A DNA stretch of 64,000 bases from Demequina soli. GTDB taxonomy: Bacteria; Actinomycetota; Actinomycetes; Actinomycetales; Demequinaceae. Location of the stretch: assembly GCF_000971195.1 (NCBI RefSeq), contig NZ_BBLZ01000004.1, positions 372,001 through 436,000 on the forward strand. Reading direction: 5' to 3'. The notes under the pieces are model-generated. The model was not told the DNA's origin. It made no database searches and was given only the letters and a program-made list of their open reading frames with translations. The position numbers were made by a program, and so were the translations under genes. The stretch's first letter is position 1. Each line of letters opens with the position of its first letter. Positions 9,991-18,380 of this stretch are shown here, in pieces.

Positions 9991-11400
9991 TCACGCCGGC
10001 TCAAGAGCCTCCAGGAGCGCGTCGACGCGCGCGTCCTCGGTGCGGAACGGGTCCTTGAGCAGCACCGTCGTGCCGGACGAGCCGGCGATCTTGAGGTGCA
10101 CCCAGTCGACGGTGAAGTCGCGGCCGGACTCGAGCGCCTTCGTCACGAACGCGCCGCGCAGGCGCGCGCGCGTCGTCTGCGGGGCGGTGGTGATCGCCCG
10201 CTCGATGTCCGCATCGGAGACGATGCGCCGCACCAGGCCCTGCTGCTGCAGCCGGTAGAACACGCCCCGCTCGGGCGACACGTCGTGGAACGCGAGCTCG
10301 AGGCGCGCGAGGCGCGCGTCGGACAGGTCGCAGCCGAGCCGCTCGCGGTAGCGCATGACGAGGCGGTGCTTGATCGCCCAGTCGAGCTCCGACTCGACGC
10401 CGGAGAAGTCGCCGGTGCGGACGGCGTCGACGCCGCGCTGCCACAGGTCGAGGATCTGGTCGACCTCGGCGCTGGGCGCGATGACGCCGCCGAGGTGGCG
10501 GCGCACCAGGTCGATGTACTCCTGCTGGATCTGGACGGCGGTGAGGCGACGCCCGTCGGTGAGCTCGACGGTCGCGGCGCCCGTGAGGTCATGCGCGACG
10601 TCGCGGATGGCCTGCATCTCGCGCGCGAGCGTGAGCTCGGGCAGGACGACGCGGGCCTCCATGAGGCGCAGGATCAGGTCCGTGGCGCCCACCTTGAGCA
10701 GCGTGGTCGGCTCCGCCATGGTCGAGTCGCCGACGATGACGTGCATGCGCCGGTACAGCTCGGCGTTGGCGTGCGGCTCGTCGCGCGTGTTGATCATCGG
10801 GCGCGACCGGGTGGTCGCCGAGCTGAGGCCCTCCCACATGTGGTCGGCGCGCGGCGAGAAGCTGTAATGCGCGCCCGTGGGGGTGCGCGTGAGGGTGCCC
10901 GCGCCGGTGACGATCTGGCGGGTCACCAGGAACGGGAGCAGCGCCGACGCGAACGCCTTGAAGTCCGCGCGCCGGCGCACCAGGTAGTTCTCGTGGCAGC
11001 CGTAGCTGTTGCCCGCGGAGTCGGTGTTGTTCTTGTAGAGGTGGATGGTGCCCTCGACGCCCGCGTTGCGCAGGCGCTCCTCTCCCCCGGCGACGAGGTG
11101 GTGGACGATGCGCTCGCCCGCCTTGTCGAGGGCGATGAGGTCCGTGAGGGTGTCGCACTCGGCGGTCGCGTACTCGGGGTGCGCGCCGACGTCGATGTAG
11201 AGGCGTGACGCGTTCGGCAGGAACACGTTCGAGGACCGGCCCCACTGGACCACGGAGTGGAACAGGTGACCGGCGACCTCCTCGGGCGTCACGGGGCGCG
11301 CGGCGCCGGTGTCGAGGTGGAGGCCGAACTCGGTCTCGAGGCCGAGGATGCGCCGCGCCGGGTCGACGTCGAGGGGCGGCGGGATGTCGGTGGGAAGCAT
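9991..11400 (-). CDS. pafA: Pup-protein ligase
   Basis: PafA activates the C-terminal glutamate of Pup with ATP and joins it to a substrate lysine. The 469 residues show the glutamine-synthetase-like fold motifs: GLETEFGL, the catalytic Asp70 in LYIDVGAHPEYAT, HLYKNNTDSAGNSYG, and NTRDEPHA. It lies only 19 nt after pup. A possible -10 hexamer TAGCCT sits 16 nt upstream of the ATG, overlapping the end of pup. Confidence 0.96.
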   Translation of the reverse strand: MLPTDIPPPLDVDPARRILGLETEFGLHLDTGAARPVTPEEVAGHLFHSVVQWGRSSNVFLPNASRLYIDVGAHPEYATAECDTLTDLIALDKAGERIVHHLVAGGEERLRNAGVEGTIHLYKNNTDSAGNSYGCHENYLVRRRADFKAFASALLPFLVTRQIVTGAGTLTRTPTGAHYSFSPRADHMWEGLSSATTRSRPMINTRDEPHANAELYRRMHVIVGDSTMAEPTTLLKVGATDLILRLMEARVVLPELTLAREMQAIRDVAHDLTGAATVELTDGRRLTAVQIQQEYIDLVRRHLGGVIAPSAEVDQILDLWQRGVDAVRTGDFSGVESELDWAIKHRLVMRYRERLGCDLSDARLARLELAFHDVSPERGVFYRLQQQGLVRRIVSDADIERAITTAPQTTRARLRGAFVTKALESGRDFTVDWVHLKIAGSSGTTVLLKDPFRTEDARVDALLEALEPA

Positions 11401-11419
11401 GGTGAGCGGCCCGCGGAGG

Positions 11420-11608
11420 CTACTGGCCGCCCTTCTGCACGAAGGACCGCACGAACTGCTCGGCGTTGACCTGGAGCGAGCCGTCGATCTCCGCGAGGAG
11501 GTCGTCGAGCGCGTCGTTCGAGGCCTGCGCCGCCGCGGCGGGCGCGGGAGCCTCGGGCTCGGGGGTCTCGTCCTCGTAGGGCTGTCCTTGCGCGTTGAGC
11601 TGGGCCAT
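11420..11608 (-). CDS. pup: Prokaryotic ubiquitin-like protein Pup
   Basis: Pup is the small, mostly disordered tag attached to lysines. The 62-residue protein is acidic and ends QKGGQ, so Dop must deamidate the last Gln to Glu before PafA can use it. The C-terminal half (about 31-59) has the helical stretch that contacts the ARC coiled coil. It is normally followed by prcB and prcA; here pafA follows after 19 nt, so the 20S genes are absent from the usual place. A leaderless-type -10 (TAGACT) lies 7 nt before the ATG, overlapping the dop stop. Confidence 0.97.
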   Translation of the reverse strand: MAQLNAQGQPYEDETPEPEAPAPAAAAQASNDALDDLLAEIDGSLQVNAEQFVRSFVQKGGQ

Positions 11609-11615
11609 GCCCGCG

Positions 11616-11621
11616 AGTCTA
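11616..11621 (-). promoter_or_regulatory. -10 hexamer TAGACT of a putative leaderless pup promoter
   Basis: TAGACT on the minus strand, 7 nt before the pup ATG and overlapping the dop stop codon. It would allow pup to be made at a higher level than the upstream genes. Inferred from spacing that recurs at many gene starts in this window. Confidence 0.55.
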
Positions 11622-13133
11622 TCCGCCGATGAGCGCGTCGAGGAGGGGGTGTCGCGACGCGTGCGGCTCGTCCAGATGGACCACCTCGAGGTGCCCGTGG
11701 TCGGTCTCGCGGTCGAGCACCACGGTGGACCAGCCGGCCGCGTCGACGAGGTCGGGGCGGGCCGCGACGATGCCGCCGCGCAGGCGGGCGCGCGTGTCCT
11801 GCGGGGCGGCCGCGACGGCGGCCGCGACCTCCTCATCGGTGGCGAGGCGCTCGACCTGGCCGGCCTGCGCGAGCCGCGTCGCCCACCCGTCCCCCAGCCT
11901 GGACCACTGCAGGTCCATCGCGGCGAGCCGCGCATCGTCCCACGGCAGGCCGTCGGGGTGCGCGTCGGAGGCGTGGCGCGCGCGCAGGCGCCCGAGGAGC
12001 TGCAGCTTGGCCACCCACTCGACCTCGCGCGCGGCGCTGAACAGGTCGGCGGCGAGCCGCTCGAGGACGCCCTCCCAGCGGGCGATGATCGCCGCGTCGC
12101 CCGCGTCCGTGGCATAGGTGCGGCAGATCTCGAGCAGCGCGCGCTGGATCTCGAGCGCGGTGGCCTCCTCGCCGGAGGCGAGCTCGAGGCGCTCGCGCAG
12201 CGCGAGGTCCCGCGATACCGCCTGGACGGCGGCCACGGGGGCGGCGAGCTCGAGCGCGTCGAGGCGCTCGTCGTCGGCCTCGATCGCGGCCAGCACGAGG
12301 GACGTCGTGCCGACCTTGAGGTACGTCGCGACGTCGAACAGGTTGGCGTCGCCGATGATGACGTGGAGGCGACGGTAGCGGGCGCGCTCGGCGTGCGGCT
12401 CGTCGCGCGTGTTGATGATGGGGCGGCGCAGGGTGGTCTCGAGGCCCACCTCGGCCTCCATGTAGTCGGCGCGCTGAGAGATCTGGAAGCCGGCGGCCTC
12501 GCCGAACGGCCCGAGCCCGACCCGGCCCGCGCCGGTGAACACCTGGCGGGTGACGAGGTGCGGGGTGAGGCGGCGCGCGAGGTGCTCGAAGTCCGTGGCC
12601 CGGCTCACGAGGAAGTTCTCGTGGGTGCCGTAGCTGGCGCCCTTGCCGTCGACGTTGTTCTTGTAGAGGTGCACCGCGGAGCCCTCGTCGGCGGCGTACC
12701 GCTCGGCCGAGGCCAGCGCGATCGCGTCGCCCGCGCGATCCCAGATCACCGCGTCGCGCGCGGAGGTGACCTCGGGGCCCGAGTACTCGGGGTGCGCGTG
12801 GTCCACGTAGAAGCGCGCGCCGTTCGCGAGCACCGCGTTGAGGTGGGCGGGATCCTCCCACGAGCCGCGGCGGCGGCGCAGGGTGACGTGGCCGGCGGAC
12901 TCGTCGTACTCGGGGGCGTCGGTCAGCAGGTCCGGGGTCGCCGACGCGCGCGAGCGGCGGAAGCCCCGCTGGTCCTGCAACGGGTCCTCGCCGCCGTAGT
13001 CCCAGCGCGTGGTGCGCTCCCCCGCCCAGCCGCGGCACGCCGCGACCAGGCGCGAGGACATCAGGATGGGGTTGGCGCGGGGCTCGTCGGGGTCGACGAT
13101 GCCGTACTCCGTCTCGATGCCGACGACCCGCAC
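11619..13133 (-). CDS. dop: Deamidase/depupylase of Pup
   Basis: Dop converts the Pup C-terminal Gln to Glu and removes Pup from substrates. The 504 residues start VRVVGIETEYGIV from GTG 13133, one nt after the ARC stop, with GGGGGAG just upstream. Asp111 in FYVDHAHPEYSGPE is the catalytic aspartate. Residues about 40-80 form the Dop-specific loop that distinguishes it from PafA, and HLYKNNVDGKGASYG and NTRDEPHA are conserved. The longer in-frame ORF upstream is the antiparallel end of ARC and lacks family similarity. Confidence 0.96.
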   Translation of the reverse strand: MRVVGIETEYGIVDPDEPRANPILMSSRLVAACRGWAGERTTRWDYGGEDPLQDQRGFRRSRASATPDLLTDAPEYDESAGHVTLRRRRGSWEDPAHLNAVLANGARFYVDHAHPEYSGPEVTSARDAVIWDRAGDAIALASAERYAADEGSAVHLYKNNVDGKGASYGTHENFLVSRATDFEHLARRLTPHLVTRQVFTGAGRVGLGPFGEAAGFQISQRADYMEAEVGLETTLRRPIINTRDEPHAERARYRRLHVIIGDANLFDVATYLKVGTTSLVLAAIEADDERLDALELAAPVAAVQAVSRDLALRERLELASGEEATALEIQRALLEICRTYATDAGDAAIIARWEGVLERLAADLFSAAREVEWVAKLQLLGRLRARHASDAHPDGLPWDDARLAAMDLQWSRLGDGWATRLAQAGQVERLATDEEVAAAVAAAPQDTRARLRGGIVAARPDLVDAAGWSTVVLDRETDHGHLEVVHLDEPHASRHPLLDALIGG

Positions 13134-13134
13134 G

Positions 13135-14544
13135 TCACTCCCCCGCGAGGGTGCCGGACGCGACGGCGCGCGCCTCCGCGAGCTCCTGGTCCGCGGCGAG
13201 CTCGAGGTGGCCGCGCGTGAGGCCCTTGGCCTGGCCCGCGACGACGCCCTTGATCGCGGCCGTCTTGGCGCGGTCGACCACGTTGCGCACCACGGCGCCC
13301 GACACGTGGCGCGAGGCGTCCGCATGGGCGAAGATGCGGCCCACGCCGGCCTCGATGAGCGCGCGCGCCGTGGCGGCGCGGTCGCCGCCGTGCGCGTCGA
13401 GCTCGGCCTGCGCGAGCGGCAGGTCCGCGGTGAGGTACTTGCCGAAGATGTCGGCGGTCGCCTCGGGGCTCGGCCGGGAGATCTCGATCTTCACGTCCAG
13501 GCGGCCGGGGCGCAGGATCGCGGGGTCGATCATGTCCTCGCGGTTGGAGGCGCCGATGACGATGACGTTGCCCAGCGCCTCGACGCCGTCGAGCTCGGTG
13601 AGCAGCTGCGGCACGATCGTGGTCTCCATGTCGGAGCTCACGCCGGAGCCGCGCGCGCGGAACAGCGCGTCCATCTCGTCGAAGAACACCACGACGGGCG
13701 CACCCGAGTGCGCCTTGGCGCGGGCGCGCTCGAAGATGGTGCGGATGTACCGCTCGGTCTCGCCCACGTACTTGTTGAGCAGCTCGGGACCCTTGACGCT
13801 GAGGAAGTAGGAGCGGTCCGCGCCCACGGCCTCGGCGAGCGAGTGCGCGACGGCCTTCGCGATGAGCGTCTTGCCGCATCCCGGCGGGCCGTACAGGAGG
13901 AGGCCGCGCGGCGGGCGCAGCGCGTGCTCGCGGTAGAGCTCGGGGTGGACCAGGGGCAGCTCGATGGCGTCGCGGATGCGCTCGATCTGCGGGGTGAGGC
14001 CGCCGATCGACGCGTAGTCGATGTCGGGCACCTCCTCGAGGAGCAGCGCCTCGACGCCCGTGCGCTCGACCTTCTCGGAGGCGAAGCCCGTGCGCGCGTC
14101 GAAGATGACGGTGTCGCCCTCGTGGACGCGGCGCGCGGCGTCGCCGCCGATGAGGGTGACGACGCGCTCGTCCTCGCCGCGCGAGACCACGAGCAGGCGG
14201 TCCGCGTCGACGACCTCGCGCACGATGGCCGCCTGGCCGGTGCGCTCGGGGCGCGCGACGTCGACCACGACGCTCATGGCGTTGAGGAGCACCTCGTCGC
14301 CCGGCGCGAGGTCGGCCTCGAGCGTGGGCAGCACCGCGACGCGCATGCGGCGCCCGGAGGCGACCACGTCGGCGTTGCGGCCCGACCACTCGACGAACGT
14401 CGCGAAGGACTGCGGCGGCTGCGAGGCCTCCGCGAGCTTCTCGCGCATCTCGCCGATCTGGTCGCGCGCGAGCGTGAGCAGGCGCTGCAGCTCCGCGTTC
14501 TGGCGCTCGAGGCGCCCGATGACGTCCTGGGCCTCCCCCACCAT
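13135..14544 (-). CDS. arc: Proteasome-type AAA ATPase ARC, lacking the C-terminal docking motif
   Basis: A hexameric AAA unfoldase related to mycobacterial Mpa. The 469 residues show an N-terminal coiled coil (about 8-42) that binds Pup, tandem OB domains (about 60-160), Walker A GPPGCGKT (219-226), Walker B VVVFFDEMDAL, and sensor/Arg-finger region ILRPGRLDVK. The C-terminus reads SGTLAGE, without the QYL-type penultimate tyrosine that docks Mpa onto the 20S core. This agrees with the missing prcBA genes. It overlaps trmI (TGATG) and precedes dop by one nt. Confidence 0.94.
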   Translation of the reverse strand: MVGEAQDVIGRLERQNAELQRLLTLARDQIGEMREKLAEASQPPQSFATFVEWSGRNADVVASGRRMRVAVLPTLEADLAPGDEVLLNAMSVVVDVARPERTGQAAIVREVVDADRLLVVSRGEDERVVTLIGGDAARRVHEGDTVIFDARTGFASEKVERTGVEALLLEEVPDIDYASIGGLTPQIERIRDAIELPLVHPELYREHALRPPRGLLLYGPPGCGKTLIAKAVAHSLAEAVGADRSYFLSVKGPELLNKYVGETERYIRTIFERARAKAHSGAPVVVFFDEMDALFRARGSGVSSDMETTIVPQLLTELDGVEALGNVIVIGASNREDMIDPAILRPGRLDVKIEISRPSPEATADIFGKYLTADLPLAQAELDAHGGDRAATARALIEAGVGRIFAHADASRHVSGAVVRNVVDRAKTAAIKGVVAGQAKGLTRGHLELAADQELAEARAVASGTLAGE

Positions 14545-15539
14545 CAGTCCTCCTCGACGGCCTGGTCGCGCACGGCGGTCGCGTCGCGGCGCACCTTGCG
14601 GATCTTCTTCTCGCTCACGGGACGCTCGCCCAGGTCCTCGGGGCTCCAGTCCCCGTCCGTGGGGTACGAGCCCTTCGCGGGGCGGCGGGTGCGGCGCGGC
14701 GGCTCGACGCCCGGCGCCATGCGGCGCGCGGTGAGCAGGAAGCCCGTGTGGCCGATCATGCGGTGGTCGGGGCGCACGGCGAGGCCCTCGAGGTGCCACG
14801 TGCGCACCATCGACTCCCACGCGCGCGGCTCGGTGTAGCCGCCGTGCTCGCGCAGGTCCTCCGCGAGGCGGGACAGCTGCGTGGTGGTCGCGACGTAGGC
14901 GAGGAACACGCCGCCCGGGGTGAGCGCGGTGGCGGCCTCGTCGATGTTCTCCCACGGCGCGAGCATGTCGAGCACCACGCGGTCGACGGTGCCGGGCTCG
15001 AAGGCGTCGCCGACGCGGTCGGCGAAGTCGCCGATCTCGAGGCGCCACGCGGGGTGCGGGCCGCCGAAGTGCGACTCGACGTTCGCGCGGGCGATGTCCG
15101 CGAAGTCCTCACGGCGCTCGATGCTCACGAGCTGCCCCTGGTCGCCGACGGCGCGCAGCAGCGACATGGTGAGGGCACCGGAGCCGACGCCGGCCTCGAC
15201 CACGCGCGCGCCCGGGAAGATGTCCGCCATCTGCACGATCTGCCCGGCGTCCTTGGGGTAGACCACCGCGGCGCCGCGCGGCATGGACAGCACGAAGTCG
15301 CTCAGCAGGGGGCGCAGCACCAGGTAGTCGAAGCCCGCGGTGTTGGTCACCACGCAGCCCTCGGGCTGGCCGATGACGTCGTCGTGGTGGAACAGCCCGC
15401 GGTGCGTGTGGAACTGCTTGCCCGGGGTCAGCACGATGGTGTGGTGGCGCCCCTTGGCGTCGGTCAGCTGGACGCGGTCGCCCGCGCGGAGCGGGCCCCG
15501 GCGCTCGGACGCGCCGACGGGCTCGGAAGTCTGGGTCAT
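14544..15539 (-). CDS. trmI: tRNA (adenine-58-N1)-methyltransferase
   Basis: TrmI methylates A58 in the T-loop of tRNA using SAM. The 331 residues show the N-terminal RGPLRAGDRVQL barrel, the SAM-binding motif VVEAGVGSGALT (about 112-123), the acidic VSIERRED strand end, and VVLDMLAPW. A lysine/arginine-rich C-terminal tail of about 60 residues (PPRRTRRPAKGS and onward) extends past the catalytic domain. It is the usual upstream neighbour of ARC in actinobacteria and is coupled to it by TGATG. Confidence 0.94.
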   Translation of the reverse strand: MTQTSEPVGASERRGPLRAGDRVQLTDAKGRHHTIVLTPGKQFHTHRGLFHHDDVIGQPEGCVVTNTAGFDYLVLRPLLSDFVLSMPRGAAVVYPKDAGQIVQMADIFPGARVVEAGVGSGALTMSLLRAVGDQGQLVSIERREDFADIARANVESHFGGPHPAWRLEIGDFADRVGDAFEPGTVDRVVLDMLAPWENIDEAATALTPGGVFLAYVATTTQLSRLAEDLREHGGYTEPRAWESMVRTWHLEGLAVRPDHRMIGHTGFLLTARRMAPGVEPPRRTRRPAKGSYPTDGDWSPEDLGERPVSEKKIRKVRRDATAVRDQAVEED

Positions 15540-15545
15540 GCGGCC

Positions 15546-15551
15546 AGTCTA
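15546..15551 (-). promoter_or_regulatory. -10 hexamer TAGACT, putative leaderless promoter of trmI-arc-dop
   Basis: TAGACT lies 6 nt before the trmI ATG on the minus strand and there is no ribosome site between. It is the likely start of the pupylation transcription unit. Confidence 0.55.
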
Positions 15552-15606
15552 GGGCGCGGCCCGGACCCCTCCCGCGGCCCGCGAGCCGCGCATCGTCCCT
15601 GGCGCG

Positions 15607-16707
15607 TCAGCTGAGCGCGTCGCGCACCTTGTCGAGGTGGGCGATGCCCACGGGCATCCCGTCGCGGTCGGTGACGACCACCACGTCGGTGCGCCCGAAC
15701 CACGGGACGACCGCCTCGACGAGGTCCTCGCCCGTGGCCGCGCCGGGGATCGCCGCGCCGCGCACGATCGGCATGGTGACGGACATGAGCGACGTGGTGG
15801 CGCGCAGCTCCTCGGGCACCGCCTCGGTGAGGGCGACCGGGAAGTGGCCGGCGGCCTGGCCGTCCGCGGCGAGCACCACGACCTCGGTGGCCCGTGCGGC
15901 CGACGCGAGCTCGCGGGCCTGCGCGACGGTCGCGTCGAACGTCACGCCCACCGCGGGCACCGCGAGCGACAGCGCGCTGACGCCCTGACGGCGGCCGAGC
16001 ACGGTCGCCGCGCGCAGCTCGGCGCCGGCCGCGGGCCAGATGACGGAGAAGAGGAACATCGCCCACACGGCGGCGAGGAGGTCGACGCCGGTGCCGTTGA
16101 CGAGCGGGATCCCGACGGCGAGCACGATCACGCCGATCGCGACGATGCGCCCGCCCTGGGCCGCCCACCGGTGGCCCTTCCACTGGTCGCCGGTGGCGCC
16201 CCACACGATCGCGTTGACCACGCGCCCGCCGTCGAGCGGCGTGCCGGGCAGCGCGTTGAACGCCGCGAGGATCAGGTTGAGGACGCCCGCGTAGTGGACG
16301 ATGCGGCCCGGCGTCCCGTCGATCGCGCCGGCGGCGGCGAGGGCGACCACGCCGATGACGGCGTTGGCGAGCGGGCCCGAGGCGGCGATGACGCCGATCT
16401 CGAACGGCTTGGGGTCGCGGCTGCGGAACTGCGTGTGGCCGCCGAAGAACGTCAGCACGATCTCCTCGACCTCGCGGCCGAACGCGCGCGCCGCGGCGGT
16501 GTGGGCGAGCTCGTGGAGGAACACCGAGACGAACAGGAGCAGCGCGACGGACAGGCCGATCGCGAAGCCCTGCCGGTTCAGCCCGTCGCTGCCCGTGCCG
16601 TAGAACGCGGCGAGGATGAGCGCCATCACCAGCGTCGAGGGCATGAGCACGATGCGCGCGCCGAGGATGCGGCCGAGCGAGATGCCGCGGGTGCGGGGCT
16701 TGTCCAT
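15607..16707 (-). CDS. Site-2-protease family (M50) membrane metallopeptidase
   Basis: A 366-residue Rip3-like intramembrane zinc protease. The HELAH motif (65-69) is in a membrane helix, and the third zinc ligand is in TPLDGGRV (about 155-162). Roughly six membrane segments span residues 15-240; the last 110 residues are soluble and look like a CBS-type pair (VVVLAADGQAAGHFPVAL, VVVTDRDGMPVG). Such proteases cut anti-sigma factors or similar substrates within the membrane; the target here is unknown. It stands alone between trmI and a divergent nuclease gene. Confidence 0.9.
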   Translation of the reverse strand: MDKPRTRGISLGRILGARIVLMPSTLVMALILAAFYGTGSDGLNRQGFAIGLSVALLLFVSVFLHELAHTAAARAFGREVEEIVLTFFGGHTQFRSRDPKPFEIGVIAASGPLANAVIGVVALAAAGAIDGTPGRIVHYAGVLNLILAAFNALPGTPLDGGRVVNAIVWGATGDQWKGHRWAAQGGRIVAIGVIVLAVGIPLVNGTGVDLLAAVWAMFLFSVIWPAAGAELRAATVLGRRQGVSALSLAVPAVGVTFDATVAQARELASAARATEVVVLAADGQAAGHFPVALTEAVPEELRATTSLMSVTMPIVRGAAIPGAATGEDLVEAVVPWFGRTDVVVVTDRDGMPVGIAHLDKVRDALS

Positions 16708-16713
16708 GGCTCC

Positions 16714-16719
16714 ACGGTA
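16714..16719 (-). promoter_or_regulatory. -10 hexamer TACCGT, putative leaderless promoter of the M50 protease
   Basis: TACCGT on the minus strand, 6 nt before the ATG at 16707. Confidence 0.45.
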
Positions 16720-16806
16720 GTGGGCGGCGCCGACGCCATCCGGCACCTCGCGCGCGGGGCCGGCGTCGCGTCCTGGGGACGACGGGGCGGTGTCGGCGGC
16801 AGCGCC

Positions 16807-16812
16807 TAGGGT
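16807..16812 (+). promoter_or_regulatory. -10 hexamer TAGGGT, putative leaderless promoter
   Basis: TAGGGT, 6 nt before the ATG of the RecB-like nuclease, with no ribosome site between. Confidence 0.5.
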
Positions 16813-16818
16813 GGTCGC

Positions 16819-17652
16819 ATGCCTCGCCCGCCCGCCCTGTCCCCGTCCCGCGCCGGTGACTTCCAGCAGTGCCCGCTGATGTTCCGCTACCGGACCGTCG
16901 ACCGCCTGCCCGAGCGGCCGTCGCCCGCCGCGACGCTCGGGACCCTCGTGCACGCGGTGCTCGAGCGGCTCTACGACCTGCCGGCGCGCGAACGCACCGT
17001 CGATTCCGCGCACGCGCGCCTCGAGCCGCAGTGGCGGGAGATGGTCGCGAAGCAGCCCGACCTGGCGGAGCTGCACGCCGACGAGGCCGCCGAGCAGGCG
17101 TGGCTGGCGGACGGCCGCCAGCGCCTCGCCACCTACTTCGAGCTCGAGAACCCGCAGCGTCTCGAGCCCGCCGCGCGCGAGGAGTTCATCGAGCTTCAGC
17201 TCGAGGACGGACCGCTGCTGCGCGGCATCATCGACCGCATCGACATCGCGCCCGACGGCTCCATCCGAATCGTGGACTACAAGACCGGCAAGACCCCCGA
17301 CCCGCGCTACGGAGCCAAGAAGGAGCGCTTCCAGATGCGCTTCTACGCCCTGGTGATCGAGCGGATCCGCCAGCGGCGGCCCGCGCTGCTGCAGCTGCTG
17401 TTCCTCAAGGACGGCGGGCGCCTCGAGATCCGCCCGACGGGCGACGACATCGCGCAGGTCGAGCACGAGATCCGCGAGATCTGGAACGAGATCACGGCCG
17501 CGGCCTCCGCGGGCCGCTTCCGCACCCGCAAGAGCGCGCTGTGCGGCTGGTGCAGCTTCCAGGACCGCTGCCCCGAGTTCGGCGGGGTCGAGCCGCCGCT
17601 GGACCCGGACGCGGTCGAGCGTGCCTTCGGGGTGCGCCCGGTCACGGCCTGA
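16819..17652 (+). CDS. RecB-family PD-(D/E)XK exonuclease with Fe-S cysteines
   Basis: A 277-residue single-domain nuclease of the RecB/Cas4/AddB-C type. Motifs are GTLVHAVLERL (about 41), the metal-binding Asp in RGIIDRID (about 131-138) and IVDYKTGK (about 146-153). Cys18 plus three cysteines near the C-terminus (SALCGWCSFQDRCPEF) match the pattern that holds a 4Fe-4S cluster in this family. There is no helicase domain. It is a common stand-alone gene beside the M50 protease in actinobacteria; the role is probably in DNA repair. Confidence 0.9.
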   Translation: MPRPPALSPSRAGDFQQCPLMFRYRTVDRLPERPSPAATLGTLVHAVLERLYDLPARERTVDSAHARLEPQWREMVAKQPDLAELHADEAAEQAWLADGRQRLATYFELENPQRLEPAAREEFIELQLEDGPLLRGIIDRIDIAPDGSIRIVDYKTGKTPDPRYGAKKERFQMRFYALVIERIRQRRPALLQLLFLKDGGRLEIRPTGDDIAQVEHEIREIWNEITAAASAGRFRTRKSALCGWCSFQDRCPEFGGVEPPLDPDAVERAFGVRPVTA

Positions 17653-17666
17653 GGCGGCGGTCGGCG

Positions 17667-18356
17667 CTACTCCGACTCGCCTAGCTGGTCGACGGCCTCG
17701 CCGCCGAGGATCCGGCCCAGCGCGGGCACGTCGATGCCGTCGAGCGAGCGCACGCGGCTGAGTCCCGGCCGCGCCTGGATCGGCACGAGCCGGCGCACGC
17801 CGATGGTCGCCGCGCCCGACGCGTACGCGGATCCCACGCCCGCCGACGAGTCCTCGAGCGCGACGCAGTCCCCGATGTCCACCCCGAGGCGCTCGGCGGC
17901 GGTGAGATAGGGCTCCGGATGGGGCTTGCCGTGCGTCACCTGGTCGCCCGACACCACCACGGCGAACGCGTCGGGCACCCGCGACACGAACGCGTCCGCG
18001 AGCATCGAGTAGGACATCGTCACGAGCGCGCACGGGATGCCCGCGGACACGACCGCGTCGAGCAGGGCCCGCGCATCGTCCATCCACGGCACCCGCTGGC
18101 GCACCTGTGCGGTGACGCGTCCCAGCAGGTAGGTGATGATCTCGTCGGGCTCGAGGGCGACGCCGCGCTCGATCATGATCTGCGCGGACACCGACAGCGG
18201 GTTGCCGACGAGCTGCAGCCCGTCCTCGTGCGTCCAGCCGACGCCGAACCTGCGGGCGAGCTCGATCTCGGCGCCGATCCAGTAGGGCTCGGAATCGATG
18301 AGGGTGCCGTCCATGTCCCAGAGCACCGCGGCCGGGAGCGTCGCCTTCTCATTCAT
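17667..18356 (-). CDS. HAD-superfamily hydrolase
   Basis: A 229-residue beta-phosphoglucomutase-like phosphatase. Motif I is LWDMDGTLIDSE (about 12-23, nucleophile Asp14), motif II is LVTMSYS, and motif III/IV is GKPHPEPYL with ALEDSSAG. The cap domain lies between motifs I and II. Substrate not inferable. ATG 18356 is chosen for its 8-nt spacing from a TAGACT -10; the gene converges with the RecB-like gene and diverges from the PAC2 gene. Confidence 0.9.
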   Translation of the reverse strand: MNEKATLPAAVLWDMDGTLIDSEPYWIGAEIELARRFGVGWTHEDGLQLVGNPLSVSAQIMIERGVALEPDEIITYLLGRVTAQVRQRVPWMDDARALLDAVVSAGIPCALVTMSYSMLADAFVSRVPDAFAVVVSGDQVTHGKPHPEPYLTAAERLGVDIGDCVALEDSSAGVGSAYASGAATIGVRRLVPIQARPGLSRVRSLDGIDVPALGRILGGEAVDQLGESE

Positions 18357-18364
18357 ATGGCGTG

Positions 18365-18374
18365 AGTCTAGGCT
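18365..18374. promoter_or_regulatory. Divergent leaderless promoters sharing the TA of their -10 elements
   Basis: The 10-mer AGTCTAGGCT reads TAGGCT on the plus strand (18369-18374, 6 nt before the PAC2 ATG) and TAGACT on the minus strand (18365-18370, 8 nt before the HAD ATG). The two hexamers overlap by the two central bases, so only one polymerase could occupy the site at a time. Confidence 0.5.
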
Positions 18375-18380
18375 GGCGCA

